The notes under the pieces: generated by a model
What the model saw: only the letters and a program-made list of their open reading frames with translations
Database searches by the model: none
Told to the model about the DNA's origin: nothing
Shown here: positions 58,599-64,000 of the stretch, piece by piece
How the letters are laid out: every line of letters begins with the position of its first letter
How positions within the stretch are numbered: position 1 is the stretch's first letter
Assembly (NCBI GenBank): GCA_021773815.1
Contig: JAJFJS010000014.1
Span: 1 to 64,000 of the forward strand
DNA length: 64,000 nt
Direction of reading: 5' to 3'
From: Gammaproteobacteria bacterium
Lineage (GTDB): Bacteria; Pseudomonadota; Gammaproteobacteria; Steroidobacterales; GCA-2729495
Position numbers and translations under genes: made by a program

Positions 58599-59909
58599 AT
58601 GGAAACTACCGCGCCCACAAGATCACTGGGTCCGATCAAGCTGGCACCCGGCGTGACTCCTGGTCACGTCATGGCGAAGCTGTTCGCGACGTTCGTCGGT
58701 ATCGCGATGCTGGCCGGCGTCAGCCTGCTGAACGCCTTCCTGCTGACAGAGCACCTGCAGCTGTCGCGCGGCGAGCAGGGCGCCGTGACCGGCGACCTGT
58801 CGTTCTGGACCGAGATCGTCGCATTGCTGCTGTTCTATCCGGCCGGCATGATCGCCGACCGCGTCGGTCGTCGGCCGGTTATCACGTTCGGCTTGCTCAT
58901 GATCGGTATTGGTTACGGCCTGATGCCGTTTGCGACGACGGTCTCCGAACTGCTCGCCTGTCGCATCGTCTATGCCGTCGGCATGGCCGGGACGGCCGGC
59001 ATGCTGGCAACGCTGTCCAACGACTACCCGCAGGAACGGTCGCGCGGCAAGCTGATCGCCCTGTCGAGCATGGCCAATATCATCGGTGCGATGTTCATGG
59101 CGGGCGTGATCGGGCGCATTCCGTCGTTCCTGGCCGACCGGGGCTTCGATGCGATATCCGGCGGCAAGGTCATGTTCCTGACGGCCGCGACGCTCTGCAT
59201 CATGACGGCGCTTGTGACGCGCTTCGGCCTGAAGGCCGGCACGCCGGTCGCAAAGCGCGATCGCGCGCCGATGCGCACGCTGATCGCCGCCGGATTTCGC
59301 AACGGCAAGAATCCACGCATCGCGCTGGCCTATGCCGGGGCGTTTGCCGCCCGCGGCGATCTTGTCGTCAAGGCGGCGTTCCTCGCCCTGTGGGCAATTC
59401 AGGACGGCGCCGCCCGCGACCTGAGTCCGGGCCAGGCGATGGCGCGCTTCGGCATCATGATCATCATCATGAATGCCGTCAGCTTTTTCTCGGCGCCGCT
59501 CTTCGGCGCGTTGATCGACCGTATCAATCGCGTGTCGGCCACGATTATCGCGCTGGCCGTCGCGTCGATCGGCTACCTGTCGATGACACTGATCACGTCG
59601 CCGCTGGATTTTGCGATGGTGCCGTATTTCGTGCTGATCGCGCTGGGCACGAGTTTCATGATGAAATCGTCGCTGAGCCTCGTCGGGCAGGAAGCGCCGG
59701 CCCGCGAACGCGGCAGCGTCATCGCGATGAACAGCATCTGCGGCGCGATCGGCATCCTGGTGTTCCTGCCGATCGGCGGGCGCCTGTTCGACTCCTGGGC
59801 GCCGTGGGCGCCGTTCGTGCTGGCCGGTTCCTACCAGGTTTTTCTGCTGGTCGCGGCCATTGTGATCCGGATCGTCGCGCCGGGACGCGACATCAGGAAC
59901 GACCCCTAG
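58599..59909 (+). CDS. MFS transporter
   Basis: A 436-residue major facilitator with twelve helices. The loop-2 signature is GMIADRVGRRPVITFG, and a matching one is LFGALIDRINRVSATII. The N-terminal 25 residues are polar and cytoplasmic. Substrate not predictable; LSFWTEIVALLLFYPAGM and LSNDYPQERSRGKLIAL are family-typical. 25 bp before ppc on the same strand; co-transcription is possible. Confidence 0.9.
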   Translation: METTAPTRSLGPIKLAPGVTPGHVMAKLFATFVGIAMLAGVSLLNAFLLTEHLQLSRGEQGAVTGDLSFWTEIVALLLFYPAGMIADRVGRRPVITFGLLMIGIGYGLMPFATTVSELLACRIVYAVGMAGTAGMLATLSNDYPQERSRGKLIALSSMANIIGAMFMAGVIGRIPSFLADRGFDAISGGKVMFLTAATLCIMTALVTRFGLKAGTPVAKRDRAPMRTLIAAGFRNGKNPRIALAYAGAFAARGDLVVKAAFLALWAIQDGAARDLSPGQAMARFGIMIIIMNAVSFFSAPLFGALIDRINRVSATIIALAVASIGYLSMTLITSPLDFAMVPYFVLIALGTSFMMKSSLSLVGQEAPARERGSVIAMNSICGAIGILVFLPIGGRLFDSWAPWAPFVLAGSYQVFLLVAAIVIRIVAPGRDIRNDP

Positions 59910-59934
59910 CGATGCGCTAGAATCGGCCGAAGCC

Positions 59935-62640
59935 ATGACCGTTGATGCCACAGACGACGATCGGCCTGCGGCAACGGCAGCGCCGGCCGACGCTCACCAG
60001 CCACTGCGTGCGGATGTCAGTCTGCTCGGCACGATATTGGGCGAAACTATCCGTTTGCAGGCGGGCGACAGCGTCTTTCATTGCGTGGAAAAGATCCGCG
60101 AACTGGGCCGGGTCGGGCGTGAGCAAGGCGATTACACTCCGCTGCAAACGCTGGTGCAGTCTCTGGATGCCGGGCAACTGGTGGACGTGGCCCGCAGTTT
60201 CAGTCACTTCCTGAATTACGCCAACATCGCCGAGCAGCATCACCGTGTCCGTCGTCGCCGCCAATACCAGCGGAATCCGGAAACCGCGATTGAACCGGGT
60301 TCTCTGACAGAACTGCTGCCGAGGTTACTGCACCAGGGTATCGGCGCTGCAGCCATCATTGATGTCATCGGTCGGATGAATATCGAGCTGGTGTTGACCG
60401 CGCATCCGACCGAGGTCACGCGTCGCACGCTGCGCCACAAATACAGCGATATCGCGCACATTCTCGGTCTGCTGGATCGAGGTGACCTGACTCCGGAAGA
60501 GCGCCAGGCGCAGCTAGCCCGACTGCGCCGACGCATTATCGCCGCGTGGCACAGCGATGAAATCCGCCACACCAGGCCGACGCCGCAGAATGAGGCCAAG
60601 TGGGGATTTACCACCGTCGAGCGCACGCTCTGGCAAGCGGTGCCGGCGCTGCTGCGCAAGCTGGATCGACAACTGCAACTGCATCTCGAGCGGCCGTTGC
60701 CGGCGGATGCGACACCGATACGCTTTGCCAGCTGGATGGGCGGCGACCGTGACGGCAATCCGTTTGTTACCGCCGACGTGACCCGTGAGGTGCTGTTGCT
60801 GGCGCGCTGGAAAGCAGCCGACCTGCTGATCGGCGATATCACGGCGTTGCGTGAGGATTTATCCATGCGCGATGCAAACCCGGCATTGCGGGCCATCGTC
60901 AACCAGCATCCGGAACCGTATCGCGAATTATTGCGGCAGGTTCGCCGGCGCCTCGTCGCGACCCGGGACTGGGCCGAGGCGCGGCTCGACAGGGGGTCGG
61001 ATGACGATGATGCGCTCGCCGTCGCAGCGATCTATTTCGAAGACCGGCAGTTGCTCGAACCCCTGCTGTTGATCCAGCAGTCACTGATCGAATGCCAGAT
61101 GCGCGACATCGCCGACGGCAGCCTGATCGATATCATCCGCCGCGTGCGGTGTTTCGGCATGACGCTCCTGCGTCTGGATATCCGTCAGGAGGCACAGCGG
61201 CATACCGATGCCGTGACAGCGGTGGCAAAACATCTCGGCGGCGAGGATTACCCGGCGCTGGACGAGGCCGGCCGGCAGCATTTCCTGCTGCAACAGTTGG
61301 CCGAAGCCCGGCGCCTGCCCGATCGGCCGCACGATTTCGCGCCGGAAGTCAGCGAGGTGCTGGCGACGTTCCGCCTGCTGGCGGCCCAGCCTTCCTCTGC
61401 GCTGGGCGCCTATATTATTTCCATGGCGCGGCAGCCGTCCGACGTCTTGTCGGTGCGATGGTTGCAGCATCTGTGCGGCGACCCGCATCCGCAGCGCATC
61501 GTGCCGTTGTTCGAAACGCTCGACGATCTGCGCCATGCCGGCGCGACGCTGCGCGCGCTGTTCGCTGTCGAGTGGTATCGCGGCGATACCGGGCGGCGCC
61601 AGGAAGTAATGATCGGTTATTCCGATTCGGCCAAGGATGCCGGTTTCCTGACGGCCGCCTGGGCGCAGTATCAGGCGATCGAGGACATCGTCGCGGCCTG
61701 CGCCGAACATGATGTCGAGTTGACGCTGTTTCATGGCCGCGGCGGCTCGGCCAGTCGCGGTGGCGGACCGCTGCATCCGGCGCTGCTGGCGCTGCCGCAG
61801 GGCGCGATGCCCGGGCGGGTCAGGATTACCGAGCAGGGCGAGGTCATTGATTTCAAATTCGGCCAGCCGGGTATCGCCCGGCGCAACCTGGAGTTGTATA
61901 CGACTGCCACGCTGGAGTCCGCGCTGTTGCCGGCGCAGCCGGTTGAAACGGAGTGGCGAGTGCTGCTGGACCGGCTCAGCGAGACTGCGCTGCAGGCCTA
62001 TCGCAAGGTCATCCATGACGATGAACGGGTTGCCGAATACTATCGTCAGGTGACCCCGGGTCCGGAATTGGGTTTGCTGGAACTCGGCAGTCGGCCGGCC
62101 AGCCGCAAACCGGACGGCGGGATCAAGAGCCTGCGTGCCATTCCCTGGGTATTTGCGTGGACCCAGATCAGGTTGATGCTGCCGGCCTGGTACGGCGCCG
62201 GACTGTCAATGCTGTCGGCGATGGCCGAGGGTCGGGGTGAAGCCGTGCGAGATATGGCCGAACGCTGGCGGTTCTTTCGCATGCTGCTGGACATGCAGGA
62301 AATGGTGCTGGCCAAAGCCGATGACGGCATCGCCGCACACTATGAGCGATCGCTGACCGATGACGAACACCTGCTGCGGCTGGGCGCGCATTTTCGCGAA
62401 CAATTGCAGCAGACGATTCATGCCGTCGAAGACATCAATCAGCGCGCGCTGCTGGCCGACAAGCCCGTGCTCAGGCGCTCGATCGACGTTCGCAACCCGT
62501 ATGTCTACCCGTTGCATATGATCCAGATCGAAGCCATACGCCGCCTGCGCGGCGGTGCGGAGGATCCCGACGGCAGGCTGAAACAGGCCCTGAAAATCGC
62601 CATTACCGGGATCGCCGCCGGTCTGCGCAATACCGGTTAG
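59935..62640 (+). CDS. ppc: phosphoenolpyruvate carboxylase
   Basis: A 901-residue PEPC of normal length. The catalytic motifs VLTAHPTEVTRR, ASWMGGDRDGNP, IGYSDSAKDAGF, FHGRGGSASRGGGP and the C-terminal RNTG are intact. It makes oxaloacetate from PEP and bicarbonate, refilling the TCA cycle. Cytoplasmic homotetramer. The first 25 residues are extra, Ala/Asp-rich. Confidence 0.97.
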   Translation: MTVDATDDDRPAATAAPADAHQPLRADVSLLGTILGETIRLQAGDSVFHCVEKIRELGRVGREQGDYTPLQTLVQSLDAGQLVDVARSFSHFLNYANIAEQHHRVRRRRQYQRNPETAIEPGSLTELLPRLLHQGIGAAAIIDVIGRMNIELVLTAHPTEVTRRTLRHKYSDIAHILGLLDRGDLTPEERQAQLARLRRRIIAAWHSDEIRHTRPTPQNEAKWGFTTVERTLWQAVPALLRKLDRQLQLHLERPLPADATPIRFASWMGGDRDGNPFVTADVTREVLLLARWKAADLLIGDITALREDLSMRDANPALRAIVNQHPEPYRELLRQVRRRLVATRDWAEARLDRGSDDDDALAVAAIYFEDRQLLEPLLLIQQSLIECQMRDIADGSLIDIIRRVRCFGMTLLRLDIRQEAQRHTDAVTAVAKHLGGEDYPALDEAGRQHFLLQQLAEARRLPDRPHDFAPEVSEVLATFRLLAAQPSSALGAYIISMARQPSDVLSVRWLQHLCGDPHPQRIVPLFETLDDLRHAGATLRALFAVEWYRGDTGRRQEVMIGYSDSAKDAGFLTAAWAQYQAIEDIVAACAEHDVELTLFHGRGGSASRGGGPLHPALLALPQGAMPGRVRITEQGEVIDFKFGQPGIARRNLELYTTATLESALLPAQPVETEWRVLLDRLSETALQAYRKVIHDDERVAEYYRQVTPGPELGLLELGSRPASRKPDGGIKSLRAIPWVFAWTQIRLMLPAWYGAGLSMLSAMAEGRGEAVRDMAERWRFFRMLLDMQEMVLAKADDGIAAHYERSLTDDEHLLRLGAHFREQLQQTIHAVEDINQRALLADKPVLRRSIDVRNPYVYPLHMIQIEAIRRLRGGAEDPDGRLKQALKIAITGIAAGLRNTG

Positions 62641-62656
62641 CGGCAGATCCCGGGCG

Positions 62657-63814
62657 TCACCCGAGGACCCGTTCGACGGCCCAGTAGCCGCCGGTAATGG
62701 CAATGACCGCCGAGCCCGGGATCACAATCGCGCTTCGATACCAGGGCGCATTCCGGAAGACGGCGACGGCGAGCCACGCGACGACGATGACGGCGAGCTG
62801 GCCGAGTTCGACACCGACGTTGAACGAAATCAGCGCGTTGACGAATTCGTTTTGCGGCAGGCCGATCTCGGTCAGGACGCCGGCGAAGCCCATGCCGTGC
62901 AGCAGCCCGAAGCCGAACACGACAAACACCCGCCACGGCTTGAGCGCCGGTGTGAAGATATTTTCGACGCCGACATAAACAATGGATGCGGCGATCAGCG
63001 GTTCGACGATCGCCGGCGACAGCGAGATGAAACCGTATAGCGACAGGCCGAGCGTGATCGTGTGCGCGATCGTGAAAGCCGTGACCTGGTACAGCAGCGG
63101 CCGCCACGCGACGCTCAGCAGGAAGATGCCGAGCACGAACAGGATATGATCGAGTCCCTTCGGCACGATGTGCGTGAAACCGATCGCAAGGTACTCGCCG
63201 GCGACCCGGATCTTTGCGCGGGGTTTGAGCGGTTCGCCGATCAGGAACGGCTCGCTGGTCGCGCCCGGGTTCAGGAACGACGACTGAATGATATCTTCAC
63301 CGGCGCGGCCGACACGCACGGCGCTGCTGCCGAAAGCCTCGGCCCACGACCAGACGAGCCGTTGCGCGCGTTCCGGCGTCTGGCCGCGCAGGTGTATCGT
63401 GGAGATGCGCTGCCGGTCGAGGTCGCCGACCTCGGGGACGTCGGCGGCGACGATGTCGGGGATTACCGGCCGGCCGTCGATTTCGATACCGATGCCGCTG
63501 AGCAGGATGACGCCGAACCCGTCGATGCGTGTGCGCAGCGCAGCGGGCGGCAACCGGCGCATCGCGTTGTAGGTTTCGGCATTGGGCGAGTCGTTCGTGT
63601 CCTCGTGCTGCGGACCGATCCCGGCGATCAGCGCCTCCGCATTCAGCGCGATCGAGACGTCATAGGTCTGGTCGGGGTTAAATGTTATCGTGACGATCGC
63701 CGGGCGCAGCCGGTGTGCGCCGGCGCTCGACGGCAGTGACAGTATCGCGATGCCGACAACGATGAGCGCCAGCATCCGGCCGCGCCGACTCACGGAGATC
63801 TCGTTCATGGTCAT
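62657..63814 (-). CDS. HupE/UreJ-like membrane protein with exported N-terminal domain
   Basis: A 385-residue protein: signal peptide (GIAILSLPSSAGAHRLRP), an exported domain of about 160 residues, then six helices of the HupE/UreJ_2 type (GFTHIVPKGLDHILFVLGIF, TAFTIAHTITLGL, FGLLHGMGFAGVLTEIG). The His-rich helices suggest metal (nickel, copper) transport. ATG at 63814 or 63808; the start region overlaps that of the divergent DUF4198 gene, which is often associated with metal uptake, so the two may work together. Confidence 0.85.
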   Translation of the reverse strand: MTMNEISVSRRGRMLALIVVGIAILSLPSSAGAHRLRPAIVTITFNPDQTYDVSIALNAEALIAGIGPQHEDTNDSPNAETYNAMRRLPPAALRTRIDGFGVILLSGIGIEIDGRPVIPDIVAADVPEVGDLDRQRISTIHLRGQTPERAQRLVWSWAEAFGSSAVRVGRAGEDIIQSSFLNPGATSEPFLIGEPLKPRAKIRVAGEYLAIGFTHIVPKGLDHILFVLGIFLLSVAWRPLLYQVTAFTIAHTITLGLSLYGFISLSPAIVEPLIAASIVYVGVENIFTPALKPWRVFVVFGFGLLHGMGFAGVLTEIGLPQNEFVNALISFNVGVELGQLAVIVVAWLAVAVFRNAPWYRSAIVIPGSAVIAITGGYWAVERVLG

Positions 63815-64000
63815 GGATTCGTCACCGCTGCACTACCGGATATCCGGATTCTATGCGAACACCCGGGGTCGTGCGGCGAGCGCCGTACTCGGCATGTTGC
63901 TGGCGGCGCTCACGGTCGGCCCGGCGTTCGGCCACGATTTCTGGATCGAGCCGACGCGGTTCACGCCGGTGCCTGGCGACGAGGTCGCGCTGGTGCTGCG
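63807..64000 (+). CDS. DUF4198 protein, 5' part (cut by window end)
   Basis: An open frame running out of the window. After a signal-like segment (SAVLGMLLAALTVGPAFG) comes HDFWIEPTRFTPVPGDEV, the usual start of mature DUF4198 (nickel-uptake-associated, NikM-like) proteins. Start could be 63807, 63813 or later (63894); the first two overlap the divergent HupE-like start. Only about 64 residues are visible. Confidence 0.72.
   Translation, partial: MVMDSSPLHYRISGFYANTRGRAASAVLGMLLAALTVGPAFGHDFWIEPTRFTPVPGDEVALVL

Noticed and set aside
58623-59951. Long open frame antisense to the MFS gene (442 codons)
   Set aside because: Composition is Arg/His/Gln/Asp-rich without hydrophobic core; it is the shadow of the GC-rich MFS gene.

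Overview
The window looks like a chromosomal stretch of a GC-rich, free-living Gram-negative bacterium, most likely a gammaproteobacterium. Supporting features are TonB-dependent receptors, an OMPLA-type outer-membrane phospholipase, a SlyD-type FKBP, PEP carboxylase, cytochrome cd1 nitrite reductase and VPLPA-CTERM-like surface proteins. Nothing in the sequence fixes the genus. I saw no rRNA, tRNA, CRISPR array, transposase or integrase. Coding density is very high, and gene starts often overlap the preceding stop by 4 bp (ATGA).

Layout. 1-7.4 kb: a BtuB-like TonB receptor, a QEGLA/DUF1704 putative metallopeptidase, two coupled lipoproteins, a DUF3300 protein with a very basic tail, and an unrecognised secreted protein. 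7.4-16.2 kb: a B12-binding protein overlapping an RND pump and its adaptor; phospholipase A with a DUF2238 membrane protein; a J-domain/zinc-ribbon/PilZ fusion. 16.2-21 kb: NirS carrying an extra N-terminal cytochrome c, behind a second TonB receptor. 21-28.6 kb: SlyD, a LemA/DUF2207 pair, membrane proteins, an exported NmrA-like protein, and a BlaI/M56 peptidase pair. 28.6-34.3 kb: a heme-type membrane protein and a MacAB/LolCDE-like export operon (adaptor, ATPase, two permeases), followed by a YciI gene remnant. 34.3-38.1 kb: an alpha/beta hydrolase with His in the nucleophile position, a 5'-truncated MFS gene, a cysteine synthase-family enzyme and a CDF metal exporter. 38.1-41.8 kb: TetR and a Rieske oxygenase divergent from a DUF420 protein and a beta-propeller protein. 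41.9-45.5 kb: class II aldolase followed by modABC. 45.5-50.9 kb: two VPLPA-CTERM-like proteins, DUF1838, SnoaL-like, LEA-type lipoprotein, PPOX-like flavoprotein and AsmA-like genes. 51-64 kb: a polytopic membrane protein, an Na/Pi-type transporter, a c-di-GMP-I riboswitch ahead of an FAD-linked oxidase, a second SnoaL-like paralogue, an FMN reductase-MarR-NAD(P)-binding group with a double operator, an MFS transporter, PEP carboxylase, a HupE/UreJ-like protein, and a DUF4198 gene cut by the window end.

Themes. Cyclic-di-GMP appears twice (the riboswitch and the PilZ fusion). Cobalamin may appear twice (the B12-binding protein and the BtuB-like receptor). The most promising items are the riboswitch-controlled flavoenzyme with a visible Shine-Dalgarno-sequestering hairpin, the di-cytochrome NirS away from its maturation genes, the CarH-like B12 sensor coupled to an efflux pump, the J-domain/PilZ fusion and the Rieske/TetR/propeller locus. 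The only intergenic stretch longer than 300 bases is 53892-54250, which holds the riboswitch in its second half; I saw nothing convincing in 53892-54087.
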